Shown: positions 34,944 to 45,998 of the stretch, one piece after another
How the letters are laid out: every line of letters starts with the position of its first letter
Position numbering within the stretch: the stretch's first letter is position 1
Origin: Proteles cristata cristata
Taxonomy: Eukaryota > Chordata > Mammalia > Carnivora > Hyaenidae
Direction: 5' to 3'
Length of the DNA: 64,000 bases
Assembly: GCA_017311185.1 (NCBI GenBank)
Contig: JAESUZ010001712.1
Span: 2,046,001-2,110,000 of the forward strand
The notes under the pieces: generated by a model
Database searches by the model: none
What the model was told of the DNA's origin: nothing
What the model saw: only the letters and a program-made list of their open reading frames with translations
Position numbers and translations under genes: made by a program

Positions 34944-35144
34944 TTGCAACAAATCTTTCTAAAAGCACAACTTGCTCCCCTTTAGTGAAGAGCCCAACAT
35001 AGTTCCCCACAGCTCTTCAACTGTATCAAGATTTCAATTTACTCTCACAAAAAAATAAACACATCATTAAAAAAAAAAAAACAAACTTCAGTGAACAGAT
35101 TTGTACTTCAATAAAACACAGTGACCTGGGACAGCAAAGTTACA

Positions 35145-35240
35145 TTTTTTTTTAAAAGTCTCTCTACACCCAACATAAGTCTCGAACTCACAAACCCATG
35201 ATCAAGAGCCACACTCTCCTCTAAGCCAGCCAGGCGCCCC
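35145..35240 (-). mobile_element. Short-form CAN SINE, minus strand
   Basis: T-run, acccaacataagtctcgaac, and end ctaagccagccaggcgcccc. tacatt occurs on both sides. Confidence 0.88.
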
Positions 35241-35481
35241 TACATTCTATTTTCTTTAAACCTAACTTCTCTACCCCTTATCCAAAATCCAGTGAGATTT
35301 TTTTTAATCTATTACAGAGTTGAATACATTTCCAACCAAGAGATGTCAGTGTGTGGATACTGATCAGCTAGTCCACAACAAGGAATGTTCTGGGTCTTTC
35401 ATAACAACATGTGGGGGACTGGGGACATATCCTCTGCCCTCAAAGTTTAGGGTCTGATATGGGAACAGATACTAGTCAGAA

Positions 35482-35685
35482 AGGGCACCTGGGTGGCTCA
35501 GCTGGTTAAGCATCTGATGTTGGCTGAGGTCATGATCTCACAGTTTATGAGCTCAAACCCAGTATTGGGTTCTGTGCTGACAGCTCAGAGCCTACAGGCA
35601 GATTCTTAAGATTCTCTCTCCCCCTTTCCTGCTCACACTGTCTCCCTCTTTCTCAAAAATAAACATTAAAATTTTAAAAAAAGGA
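35482..35685 (+). mobile_element. CAN SINE
   Basis: agggcacctgggtggctcag head, tail aaaaataaacattaaaattt. agtcagaa on both sides is a likely duplication. Confidence 0.94.
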
Positions 35686-35832
35686 AGAAACAAGTCAGAA
35701 GGCAATTCAAATATGAAGTATTAAGTGGTACTATAGTGCTATGCTAAGGATGGGAGAAATATAGGAGACACACCTAATAATGCAAGTATGGCAGAAAAAT
35801 AGAAGGAAGGATTTGTACAAGAAATGACACCT

Positions 35833-36026
35833 GGGGCACGTGGATGGTTCAGTTGGTTGTGTGTCTGACCTCTGCTCAGGTTATGATCTTATGGATCCTA
35901 AGTTCAAGCCTTACATCGAGCTCTCTGCTATTAGCACAGAGCCTGCTTTGGATCCTCTATTCCCCTCACTTTCTGCCCCTCCCCTGTCCACTTTCTCTCT
36001 CTCTCAGAAATAAACATTAAAAAAAG
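35833..36026 (+). mobile_element. CAN SINE, with TSD
   Basis: ggggcacgtggatggttcag head, tail gaaataaacattaaaaaaag. Exact 13-bp duplication agaaatgacacct at 35820-35832 and 36027-36039. Confidence 0.96.
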
Positions 36027-36943
36027 AGAAATGACACCTAAGTTAATGGCCAATTAATAGGAATTAAAAAAAGACAAAAAGGAAAGAATGGATTCTTAGA
36101 AGAAAAAATGTGTGGCAAAAGCTCTGAAACTAAGTGCATGGTGGGGCTGAGGAAGCGAAGTAGTTCACTACAGTGGAGCATAGAGGATAAGAATTCCAGC
36201 CAAAGGACAAAACCCTTGCAGAAGTGCATTTATAATAAACTATGGGGTGAGGCACTTGTGTTATTTGCTGGCTCTCACAAGTATCCTCAAAGGACCACAG
36301 ATGGGCAAGAGGCTCTGAATGGGTATCACCTTTGCTCAAAGTCTCAGTCTTCAAGGAGCTGTCCACAAACTTCTCAGTCTTTCGACTCCATCATTCTGGG
36401 GCTTAATTGGTGTTTGGTAATGGAAACTGCATCAATTCTGCCTTATATTCTATGAAAACACTTCCCCACATTTATATGGCAAGTAAGCAAGACGTTGGAA
36501 AGATTTAGGGAAAATCAGAGCAAGCACGAATCCCGTTTTTTTGTGGAGTCCAGAGAAGTTGATTTGATACGATAGGAAGCTGCTCCATGCAGCAGATCCA
36601 GCTCTGGCACACAGTAGGGACTCCAACAGGTTCAATGAAGGCTTATAAAAACAGGTAGGAGGAAAGAAGGGATGGAGCAAGGCTCAGCAGTTCTGGGAAG
36701 GAGATCAAAATTGCACTAGGCCCAAGAGAGCAGTTTTATCAGCTGGCCAAGGTCAAACCTGGTATGAGGCACATACTGGCATCATCTTGAATGTGATACT
36801 GGACTAGAAGAGTCTTTCCTCTTAGGTCTCAAAGGTATGAAGCCATTAACTGGCCTGAAAACATGTGTCTCCTTCTTCCTTGTTATATGGGGATGCCACA
36901 TCCTCTACACAAAATGACAAGCTATGCTCTATAGACATTCCCC
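36027..36943. other. IGF2BP3: Intron 3 with possible L2-like pieces
   Basis: atgtgtggcaaaagctctga to cagtggagcatagaggata (36105-36190) resembles inverted L2, and ctctggcacacagtaggg (36602) resembles an L2 3' end. Both are weak. Open frames here have no recognised product. Confidence 0.35.
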
Positions 36944-37162
36944 AGGGAAGCCTGGGAAGCTCAATCAGTGAAGCATCCAACTTCAGCTCAGATCATTATC
37001 TCAGTTTTTGAGTTCGAGCCCCACATTGGGCTCTGGGCTGATAGCTCAGAGCCTGGAGCCTCTTTCAGATTCTATGTCTCCCTCCCTCTCTGCCCCTTCC
37101 CCAACTCGCATTCTGTCTGTCTGTCTCTCTGTCTCCCTCTGTCAAAAATAAATAGAAACATT
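36944..37162 (+). mobile_element. CAN SINE
   Basis: agggaagcctgggaagctca head, (CTGT)n-rich body, tail aaaaataaatagaaacattg; its tail region became the target of the next SINE. Confidence 0.92.
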
Positions 37163-37178
37163 GAAAAAGAACCTTTTT

Positions 37179-37402
37179 GGGGCGCCTGGGTGGCTTAGTC
37201 GGTTAAGCGTCCGACTTTCGCTTAGGTCATGATCTCGAGGCTCGTGGGTTCGGGCCCCGCATCGGGCTCTGTGCTGACTGCCAGCTCAGAGCCTGGAGCC
37301 TGTTTCAGTCTGTGACTCCCTCTCTCTCTGACCCTCCCCTGCTCATGCTGTCTCTCTCTCTCTCTCTCTCCTAGAAATAAATATTAAAAAAAAAAAAAAA
37401 AA
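37179..37402 (+). mobile_element. CAN SINE, young subfamily, perfect TSD
   Basis: ggggcgcctgggtggcttag head and all young markers. Exact 16-bp duplication gaaaaagaaccttttt at 37163-37178 and 37403-37418. Confidence 0.97.
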
Positions 37403-37559
37403 GAAAAAGAACCTTTTTAAAAAGAAACTATTTGAATAGACATCTCTCTAGGTTTTGAGGGATTTTATCGTCATGTTTTTCTCTGTGATTAGAGTCCTCA
37501 CCCTTAGGATTGTAGCCCTGCCATTTATTTGACATTTGAGTGCTGACCACACCAGGTTC

Positions 37560-38030
37560 TACAGTCATAGTCTGAATGGTCCCAAAAGTGTCTGCCTCCT
37601 AATCTCTGAAACCTGTGAATGTTATTTCTTATGGCAAAAGATACTCTGCAGATGTAATTTAAAATCTTGAGATAAGGAGATTTTCCAAATGGGCCTGATG
37701 TATTCACAAGGGTCCTTATAAAAGGGGCACAAGAGGAATCCACATCATACTTGTCATGTGACAAAAGCAGAGACCGGAGTGGTACACTCTGAAGATGGAG
37801 GAAGAGGCCACAAGCGAAGAAACCCAGGTGGCCTCCAGAAGCTGGAAAAGACAAGAAGACACATTCTCCTCTAGAGTCTCCAGAAGGAACAAGCCCTGCC
37901 AACACCTGACTGGAGCCCACAGAGACTGACTGCAAACTCCTGGCTTCTGAAACTGGAAAAGCATCAATTTCTGTTGTTTTAAGCCACCAAGTCTGTGGTA
38001 ATTTCCTACAGCATAAGAAACTAATATCCC
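37560..38030 (+). mobile_element. MLT1-type MaLR LTR, near complete
   Basis: The LTR runs from tcatagtctgaatggtcc through gatactctgcagatgtaatt, gggtccttataaaaggggca, gcctccagaagctggaaaag and ttgttttaagccaccaagtc to gaaactaatat. This is the ERVL-MaLR order. No internal region or partner LTR was seen. A long minus-strand open frame across it is incidental. Confidence 0.85.
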
Positions 38031-38274
38031 GATATTTAGGTGTACTATGTTGAACAAATTTTCTGTGCCATCGGTTAGTCTTGAATTGCTTTAAAGTAAT
38101 ACAGAAAATAACAACAAAGTTATGGGATACAAACAGAACAAGAAGAGAACGTTGACCATCTCTGCAGCTGAGTACCTGAGGCCTTATTATACTATGTTCT
38201 CCAGGTGTGTAGGTTTGAAACTTTCCCAGTACAGAATTTTGGAAGTCATTTTCAAATTCCTAAGGAAGGTACCA

Positions 38275-38498
38275 CATCCCTCTTGGTGAGGGCCCTCTTC
38301 CTGGTTTACAGACAGTCTATCTCCACATGGCGGAGAGAAACCATCTCTCAAGGTCTCTTCTTGTAAAGGCTCTAATCCCCTTCACAGGATTCTACTCTCT
38401 GACCTTATTATCTTCCAAAGGCCTCACTTCCAAATACCATCCACCTTGGGGTTTAGGGCTTCACTATGAATTCTGGGGAGACACAGCACTCACTACAG
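38275..38498 (-). mobile_element. MST/MLT1-type MaLR LTR fragment, inverted
   Basis: ttggtgagggccctcttcct, ctccacatggcggagag, caaaggcctcacttccaaat and tatgaattctggggagacac are the reverse of the MST/THE-type LTR. It lies about 245 bp from the MLT1 LTR in opposite orientation. Confidence 0.8.
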
Positions 38499-40068
38499 CA
38501 CCCACTAAGGCCAGATCAGCCAGTTTTTCTTATGCAATTGTAACAAGTTGTTATTTCTGTGGTTAATAACCCTATGTGTTTATAACAGGACACATGATAT
38601 AAAAACTACACATCTTTAACCAAGTTCTTAGGATGTATGAGAGACACACAGAAGCTGAGCAACTGAGGAAGTGTTCCTATTTCCTATATCCTATTTCTCT
38701 AGGATGGAAGATCATGGAATAAAACGATGTACAAAAATTCTCTACCCAGTATTACTTTTTTTTTTCCTGATCATGTATACATAAATCCATCTAAGCTGAA
38801 CACATTTCTAACATGAGTCAATTCTGTTAAAGTCAAAAAACAGCCTCTGAGCTGTATGTGAACAGAGTTTTGGCTTCAGAACCACCACCGGCTTTGTCCT
38901 GCTCCTCCAGGGTACATTTTGAGAACAAGGCTTCTTCAAAGCAGACCACCACTCCATTACACAGACATGACAACCAAATGGGGGACAGCCCAAAGAGGCT
39001 GTGACCCCGTTTCACAAAGCAAGGCTGGCAATAAAACCACATCATTCCACCCAACTGCATTTGTTACACACACCACCTATTTCCATTTCACTTGCAAACA
39101 GCTTCAAAAGCCACCTCGTGCCTCTGTGCCTAGGTCCATCCCATAAACACTTATACAAACACACTAAAGCCAACTCTACGTATCACAGTAGACAAGACAA
39201 GATATGAACTAAGTCAGCTGGAAGGAGGTAGGTATTCAAGATGCTATCAAAACTCAGGTTTTCAACCCACACTTGGAGGAAAGGCCTCTATGAAAACCAC
39301 AGCATTGTTCTGCTGTTCTGGAGGAACCCAAAAGTTCAGAAAATGAAGTTGGTGACAGCAAAGACTGAGTCACTCTGGCAAAACTGGCTCGTTTCCACAG
39401 CAGGGCTTACCTTCTCCGTGCACAACCACAAGAGAAGCTGCCGCAGGCCCCAGCTGAGGGGCTCTGCTCAGCGTCACCAACATGAACTGCTGAAGCACTT
39501 TATGATCCAGGACCCTTCCTGACTTGTTATGTGAATAATCTTCAATCACTGTGACACTCACAGTATGAACAAACACAGCAGGAAGTCTTCTGAAATTAAG
39601 GTTAGAAAAGTCACTGTTTCCCTCTGGGTTTGTATAGAGAAAGCAAAGTGGATTTTCAGTATATAAAGAAAGCAAAATCAAAAATCGTTTGGGTTATGCT
39701 TGTTAAACAACATTGCAAATTTCTATCCTGGAATTAAAAAGCATCCCTGATAGTGAAGGCAGTTAAGCTCATTTCCATCATTACACACTACAGTAGTTTG
39801 GTAAAAAGTAGTTATTTATGGACAACCAAAGAGATGCTGGGTATACAGCATCTGACTAGGGAGAATGGGACTAACAAACTTCAGAGAGGAAGAATTTTTC
39901 TGGAGAGAGAAAAAGAAAGGGGAAAATAAAGAGATGACACAGTGATAAGGTAAATTTAGAAATGGAGATTAAGCATTTGAAATTCTATGGCACACTGCCA
40001 GACTGCATTTAAATCTAGTAATAAAAATCAGGGCTTGTCTATTTGATGGACTTTAAATTTCATTTCTC
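38499..40068. other. IGF2BP3: Intron 3, unique 1.6-kb stretch
   Basis: No repeat recognised. A block around 38860-39520 is richer in GC than its surroundings, with overlapping open frames of up to 103 codons on both strands that resemble no known product. Confidence 0.5.
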
Positions 40069-40240
40069 GGGGTGCCTGGGTGGTTCAGTCAGTTGAGTGT
40101 CCAGACTCTTGATTTCCACTCAGGTCATAACCTCACAGTCTGCAAGATCAAGCCTCATGTCAGGCTCTGTGGTGACCACACAGAGCCTGCTTGTGATTCT
40201 TTCCCTAAAATAAATAAATACTTTAAAAAAAAAAAAAAGA
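40069..40240 (+). mobile_element. CAN SINE, lacking most of the CT body
   Basis: ggggtgcctgggtggttcag head, gagcctgcttgtgattcttt, then tail aaaataaataaatact. Confidence 0.92.
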
Positions 40241-40444
40241 GGGTACAGTTCCAAGGGCTGAAAATCCAAGTCTATTTATTTAACTATACAGGTGCTCATT
40301 ATAAATCAAACACAGGAAAAAATTATAGTTTATCTAAATAAAAACATACTGATGAGGCTGGTGTTCAAAAGTCCAAGTAGACTTGCAGAAGATAGTAAAG
40401 GTCACTCTTATTTTTATCTAAGAGATGACGGAACTACATAGTTT

Positions 40445-40575
40445 ATATATAGCACTGGCTAAGAAAGGGGGTTTCACGCTCAATTTCCTGGTTTGAATCC
40501 CACTCAACCAATGTTAGCTTCAAGACCTTGTCATGTTTCTTCATTCCTCACTCCATCTAAAGTGTTCAGCCAATG
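40445..40575 (+). mobile_element. MIR-like fragment
   Basis: tttcctggtttgaatcccac, caagaccttgtcatgtttct and cattcctcactccatctaaa resemble the direct MIR core, diverged. Confidence 0.45.
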
Positions 40576-40639
40576 ACCTGCCCATGGTCTGGGCTCCCAA
40601 GTGAATGCTAAGTTGACCTAACTTAAAGGCAGAGTAGTA

Positions 40640-40692
40640 AAGAAAGAGGGGGATGAGGAGGAAGAGAAGGTGAAAAAAGAGGAGGAAGAACA
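40640..40692. repeat. Purine-rich tract
   Basis: About 50 bp of nearly pure A/G (gaaagagggggatgaggagg and on) broken by a few T bases. Confidence 0.8.
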
Positions 40693-41321
40693 ATTTTTAA
40701 AAATATGAAATATCAATTACCATCAACTCAACTAAGCTAATTAAACAATTCCAATATTTTTAAATAGATACTTGTTCATAGAGGAGTGGTGACAGAAAAT
40801 AACATTGGACCAAAAAAGAATCTACCAAGGTGAACACAGATCTCTGTTTGGCTTATGATCATGTTTTGGAAATCACCACATTCTCAGCGCAACCAGTGCT
40901 TACTTAGCACCACCTTTTATTCTCCAGACAAGAACCAAGAACTGAGGAATCCTGAAAAGATGTCAGCATATATATACTCAACATCTAGGAAGGACCACAG
41001 ATAATTATAGTCTTTCTCATCCCTACATGGGAGAAAATCTAAACTTAAAGACTGCATTTCAGTTATTTCAAAGTAGGCCACTGAGCCACGCAAAAACACA
41101 GAGGAGGAAAATGTCCTGAGTACTGAGGCAACCTTGCCTTTCTGGTTGCCAATGCTAAAATTAGAATTAGGATTAAGAACACCCTGCCATTCCCAACTGG
41201 TTCACTGTTCTAAACCCTGCTTGGATGAACCCTCTCTGTCCCTGATGTTGACTCTGAAATGTTTTGTTCATTAACGTCAGTGGTAGGAAGCAACAGGAAA
41301 AGAGCAACAGGTGGAGTTTTT

Positions 41322-41543
41322 TTTCTTAATTTTTTAAACGTTTATTTATTTTTGAGAGACAGAGAGCATGAGCGGTGAGGTGAGGAGAGTGTTGGGGAGA
41401 AAGAGGGGAAGACAGAATCTGAAGCAGGCTCCAGGCTCTGAGCTGTCAGCACAAAGCCTGCAACGGGGCTTGAATTCACGAACCGTGTTATCATGACCTG
41501 AGCCAAAGCCGGACACCTGACCAACTGAGCCACCCAGACACCC
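41322..41543 (-). mobile_element. CAN SINE, minus strand, with TSD
   Basis: aaacgtttatttatttttga through gccggacacctgaccaactg to gagccacccagacacccc. Duplication caacaggtggagttttt (41305-41321) against caacaagtagaggtttt (41544-41560). Confidence 0.95.
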
Positions 41544-41749
41544 CAACAAGTAGAGGTTTTTACACACCCATCTCTAATTCTGAATTACACAGACAGTTTG
41601 AATAGGTTTCTTTTGTTAAAGGATAGCTAAAGTTTTGTTCAGCCTTAATTCATTTCGAATAAGGGCTACCTTGGTCCAAAGTATTTTCTATACTTGAGAA
41701 ATAAGTGATTCAACTCACTGGTTTTGAAATTCAAAAGGAACAAAAAACT

Positions 41750-41962
41750 AGGGCCCCTGGGTGGCTCAGTCAGTTAAGGGTCCGACTTCGGCTGAGGTCA
41801 TGATCTCACGAATCGTGGGTTTGAGCCCCGCGTCAGGCTCTGTGCTGACAGCTCAGAGCCTGGAGCCTGCTTCAGATTCTGTGTCTCCCTCTTTCTCTGA
41901 CCATCCCCTGGTTACATTCTCTCTCTCTCTCTCTCTCTCAGAAATTTAAAGAAAAAAAGTTT
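41750..41962 (+). mobile_element. CAN SINE, with TSD
   Basis: agggcccctgggtggctcag head, tail gaaatttaaagaaaaaaag. Flanked by aaaggaacaaaaaact and aaaggaacaaaacact. Confidence 0.95.
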
Positions 41963-41984
41963 AAAAAGGAACAAAACACTATAT

Positions 41985-43407
41985 TCAAAGGAACAATTTG
42001 AACTTTAGTTCCAGGTTCTGGATCCAGATAAAATTGAGTGGGCATATTCTACCCTGTTTCTCTCATGAAATGCTGTGACAAAAGCTGGACCGAATATATG
42101 AGGCAACTATCTGAAGACTGAAAAATAAATGGTAGCAGATGGATAGGGGAGTGTGAAACATCACTGCACCTGAGGTGATTTATCACTCCTTACCTCTAGT
42201 ATGATTCAGCATGGACTCAGGACAGTTCAAAACTTGGAAACTATTTCTAAGCACAAAGAAAGAACTCTAAGACAAGCCCTGTGGCTGTGGCACCAGGAAC
42301 AGGAAAGCAGCACCCAAAACTCTGGAGGAGAGGAACTGTAGTTCTAAGGAAGTGGGTTGAATCACATTGCCTTTTTTCTTCTGTCCTCCTGCCATTTAGC
42401 CCCAGACATGGGTACAGTTACAAGTGCACAACTAAGGCCCTACCTTTTGTGGCTGAAGAACCAAAACAGGTAGCACCCAAATCAGCAAGTACTACTCAGC
42501 TCGTGGAAAGAGGCTAGCTCAGGAGAGCAACTGCATGCCATTGTTGAGGGGCTCCTAGGCTTAGTCTCAATATATGCATGCTTGTATCAACATACCTAAG
42601 CTTCTGAGAGCAGAGACTGGGAAAATCACCGCCCAGGTCTCAAACTGGCCACCAATGGATGGTGCACACATGAAAGAGATCCAAAGAGTACTTCAAAGTC
42701 TTCAAAAATAGAAATCATATTGGAACCATAATCCACAGAAGGCTAGTTGCAACTTTCAGCCTGAAACCAACTGGGTCAACCGCATCTAAAATGAAATTAT
42801 TAACAGTCTCCATAGGACCTGAACAAGACCCATAGTCTCAAAGTACTATACTCAAGATGTCCAAGATACAATCCAAAACTACTTGGCATATAAAGAAGTA
42901 GAAAAAAATCTCAATTCACATGGGAAAGGGCAGTCAACAAATGTAAATGCTCAAAGTCCCACAGATGTAGAAATTATGACTTTAAAGAAACTATTATAAA
43001 AATGTTCCACAAAGGGGAAGAACTCTTAAAAAGAAAAGACTGAAAAGGCCCCAAAAGTACAAAATATGAAGTCACTAAAATTTTAAAACCTAAATACAGT
43101 AACCAAAATAAACTCATTGGATAGATTCAACAGACAACCAGAAACAGGAAACTGCCACTGCTCAGGAAGACAAATCAATAGAAATTATTCAATCTGAACA
43201 AATGAGAGAAAAAAGGTTGAACACAATTAAGGGGCTCAATGACCTGTGGGAAAATACCAAAAGGCCGACTTTCACATTATCAGTGTCCCAGAAAGACAGA
43301 AAGGGAAAAGTAGTTGCAGAAAATATTTTTCACTAAATGATGGCTGAAGGTTTCCCAAATTTGGCAAAAGATATAAACCTACAGATTTGTAAGTTCAGTG
43401 AAGCCCT
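41985..43407 (+). mobile_element. Old L1, 5' region and ORF1 part
   Basis: caagtactatactcaag-like tracts, ggatagattcaacagacaac, caatagaaattattcaatct, aatgacctgtgggaaaatac and cccaaatttggcaaaagata follow an L1 5' region and ORF1 at DNA level. Reading frames are broken throughout. It continues after interruptions at 45060 and 46000. Confidence 0.65.
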
Positions 43408-43689
43408 GTGACGTACAAAATAATATACTGGCCTCTGCCCCATAGCCCCTTCCTGGCAGAAAGCTCCTAAAACCCTTACAGTTTCCTAAGTGACGAGAAC
43501 ACTATGAGCAGCTCTTGTTTTAACATTTCATCTTTGACGCCGCCCCTGACACAAGGTTCCTGAAACTCTTGTAAATTCCTAAGTGGTAAGAGCACTACAA
43601 GCATCTTGCACTGAGGCAACTCTGCAGGAGATCCCAGATGGGAGCTGGTCAGCATAGCAAACCACACTGAGATTCGAAGCCTTGAATTT

Positions 43690-43729
43690 CTGTTAATGTT
43701 TATTTTCAGAGAGAGAGAGGGGAGGGGGG

Positions 43730-43763
<34 letters not shown>

Positions 43764-43898
43764 GCAGAGACAGAATTACAAGCAAGGTCTGCACTCTCAG
43801 CACAAAACCTGGGGCTTAAAGTCACAAACTGTGAGGTCATGACTTGAGCTGAAACCAAGAGTAGGAAGCTTAACCAACTAAGCCACCCAGGTGCCCCT
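43690..43898 (-). mobile_element. CAN SINE, minus strand, nested in LTR
   Basis: Long (GA)n body at 43710-43762, end ccaactaagccacccaggtg. Flanks gaagccttgaattt (43676-43689) and gaagcctggaattt (43900-43913). Confidence 0.94.
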
Positions 43899-44002
43899 AG
43901 AAGCCTGGAATTTTTAGGACCACTTGCCATCTTCCAGAAAGGGGAGAGAAGCCAAAATGGGGTTAATAATTAATCATGCCTAACTTTAAAACAAAAAGGG
44001 TG

Positions 44003-44190
44003 GGGGGCACCTGAGTGGCTCAGTCAGTTAAGCATCTGACTCAGGTCATGATCTCACCATTCATGGGACTGAGCTCCGTGCCCCTGCGTCCAACTCCATG
44101 CTAACAGCACGGATCCTGTTGGGATTCTTGCTCTCCTCTCTCTGCCCCTACCCCAGTCATAAGCAGTCTCCCAAAATAAACAAACTTGAA
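44003..44190 (+). mobile_element. CAN SINE, nested in LTR
   Basis: gggggcacctgagtggctca head, internally deleted, tail aaaataaacaaacttgaaaa. Confidence 0.92.
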
Positions 44191-44202
44191 AAAGAAATTA
44201 TT

Positions 44203-44430
44203 GGGGCACCTGGGTAGCTTAGTTGGTTAAGCATCCAACTTCAGCTTAGGTCATCATTTAGTGGTTTTTGAGTTTGAGCCCCGCATCAGGCTCTGTGCTG
44301 ACGGCTCAAAGCCTGAAGCCTGCTTCAGATTCTGCGTCTCCCTCTTTCCCTGCACCTCCCCTATACATGCGTTCTCTGTCTCTCAAAAATAAATAAATGT
44401 TAAAAAAAAAAAAAAAAAAGTTTTTAAAAA
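44203..44430 (+). mobile_element. CAN SINE, nested in LTR
   Basis: ggggcacctgggtagcttag head, tail aaaaataaataaatgttaaa and a long A-run. aaattatt flanks both sides. Confidence 0.94.
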
Positions 44431-45059
44431 TAAAAAAAATTATTGACCATGCCTACAAGAGAAGCCTCTATAAAATCCCAAGTGCCAGGGGTTTTGAGAG
44501 CTTCCAAGTTGGTGAATATATCCATATCAAAAGGGTAACACACCCCAACTCCATGGGGATAGAAGTTCCTACACCTGGTGATCTCCTAGACCTCACCCTA
44601 TGTATCTCTTCATCTGGCCGTTCATGTGTAACTTCATCATATTCTTCAATAAAGTAGTTAATATGTAGCTGCTTCTATCCCTGAGTGCTGTGGGCTGCGC
44701 TAGCAAATTAACTGAACGCAAGGAGGGAGTCTTTGGAACCTCCTACCTATAGCCAGTTGGTCAGAAGCCCAGGTGATAACCTGGGCTTTTGACTGGCATC
44801 TATCTGATAGGGTCAGGAGAGCAGTCTTATGAGACTGAGCCCCTTAACCTGTGGAATCTGACACTACCCCCAGGGAGACAGGGTTAGAATCAAGTAAAAT
44901 TGTAGGCTACCTAGCTGGTGTCACAGAGAATTGCTTGCTGTAAGGACAAACCTTCACACATTTGGTGACCTCAAGTGTCAGAATAGAGGTCTTCTATTAA
45001 TAGAGCAGACATACAAAAAGGAAAAACACACAGTGGGAAGAACTGGGTTTTTCACTACA

Positions 45060-45203
45060 CAGTTATTTTCCTTCCACAACACCAAACAACAGGAACCCAA
45101 AGAAATTTATCTTCAGACACATCATAAACTAATTGTTGAAAATCAAAGACAAAGAAAAATCTTGAAAGCAGACAGAGAAAAATAACACATTACTTATAGG
45201 GCA
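45060..45203 (+). mobile_element. Old L1 ORF1 3' part (continuation)
   Basis: agaaatttatcttcagacac, atcataaactaattgttgaa and aatcttgaaagcagacagag continue the L1 of 41985-43407 after the LTR. Confidence 0.6.
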
Positions 45204-45535
45204 GGGTTTCTCAGCTGTGCAATTACGTTGTCCCCAAAGGGGTATTTGGCAACGTCTGGCAACATTTTTTTAATCTTTTTAAAAAGTTTTTATTTAAATT
45301 CCAGTTAGTTAACATACAGTGTAATCTTAGTTTCAGGTATACAATATAGTAAATGATTCAACACTTTTGTACAACGCCCAGGGCTACCACAACGTGCACT
45401 CATCAATCCCCATCACCTGTTTAACCCTCTGTTGACATTTTTAATGATCACAAACATAGGGCGGCAGGGAGGTGCTGGCATCTAATAGATGCAGACTAAT
45501 GATGCTACTAATTGAGCTTACAAAACCTGTCTTTA
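45204..45535 (+). mobile_element. MER20-type hAT element, split by an L1 3' end
   Basis: agggtttctcagctgtgcaa, gtatttggcaacgtctggca, then after the insert gacatttttaatgatcacaa and ggaggtgctggcatctaata match MER20. Confidence 0.7.
45268..45432 (-). mobile_element. Carnivore L1 3' end, minus strand
   Basis: T-rich start, ttccagttagttaacataca, gtttcaggtatacaatatag and atcaatccccatcacctgtt match the reverse of a carnivore L1 terminus. Near-identical acatttttaat borders suggest a duplication. It is the only minus-strand L1 piece noted. Confidence 0.65.
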
Positions 45536-45546
45536 AGAAACTCAAT

Positions 45547-45998
45547 GAGGGGTGCCTGAGTGGCTCATCATTTAAGAATATGACTCTTGGAGCCCCCCGG
45601 GTGGCTTAGTCGGTTAAGCGTCCGACTTTCGCTCAGGTCATGATCTCGCGGTTCGTGGGTTCGAGCCCGGCATCGGGCTCTGTGCTGACTGCCAGCTCAG
45701 AGCCTGGAGCCTATTGCAGAGTCTGTGTCTCCCTCTCTCTGACCCTCCCCTGCTCATGCTGTCTCTCTCTCTCTAGAAATAAATAAAGCATTAAAAAAAA
45801 AAAAAAAGAATATGACTCTTCATTTCGGCTCAGGTCAGGATCTCATGGTTTGTGGGATCGAGCCCCACACCAGGCTTAGCACTGACAGCACAGAGCCTGC
45901 TTGGTGTTCTCTCTCCCCCGCTCTCTCTGTCCTTCCCGGGCTTGTTCATTTTCTTTCTTTCTCCCCCTCTCCCCTTTCTCAAATAAACTTCAAAAAAA
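45547..45998 (+). mobile_element. Older CAN SINE split by a young SINE
   Basis: 5' piece 45547-45588 (aggggtgcctgagtggctca) and 3' piece 45806-45998 (catttcggctcaggtcagga to caaataaacttcaaaaaa). ctcaatgag flanks the whole. Confidence 0.92.
45589..45805 (+). mobile_element. CAN SINE, young subfamily, nested, perfect TSD
   Basis: gagccccccgggtggcttag head, actttcgctcagg, gactgccagctcagag, ctagaaataaataaagcatt. Exact 15-bp duplication aagaatatgactctt at 45574-45588 and 45806-45820. Confidence 0.96.

Larger units (their letters stand above)
43408..44950 (+). mobile_element. ERV class I-like LTR, split by three SINEs
   Basis: With SINEs removed (43690-43898, 44003-44190, 44203-44430), a single LTR-like sequence remains: cctctataaaatcccaagtg (TATA-like), gagcttccaagttggtgaat, ccctatgtatctcttcatct, ttcttcaataaagtagttaa (poly(A) signal), tgagtgctgtgggctgcgct, and tgggatctgac-like tgtggaatctgacactaccc. 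It closely parallels 52230-52962. No retroviral coding region was identified next to it. Confidence 0.7.

Noticed and set aside
37525..38057. Minus-strand open frames of 113 and 136 codons
   Set aside because: They are antisense to an MLT1 LTR, lack splice or coding support and match no product.
38860..39520. Protein-coding gene suggested by overlapping open frames on both strands
   Set aside because: Frames are short and overlap on both strands without splice-bounded structure or recognisable product; the pattern fits a GC-richer noncoding block.
42100..42145. Possible IGF2BP3 exon 3 (minus strand tttttcag followed by tcttcagata)
   Set aside because: The following codons do not give the expected RRM2 peptide and no suitable donor follows.
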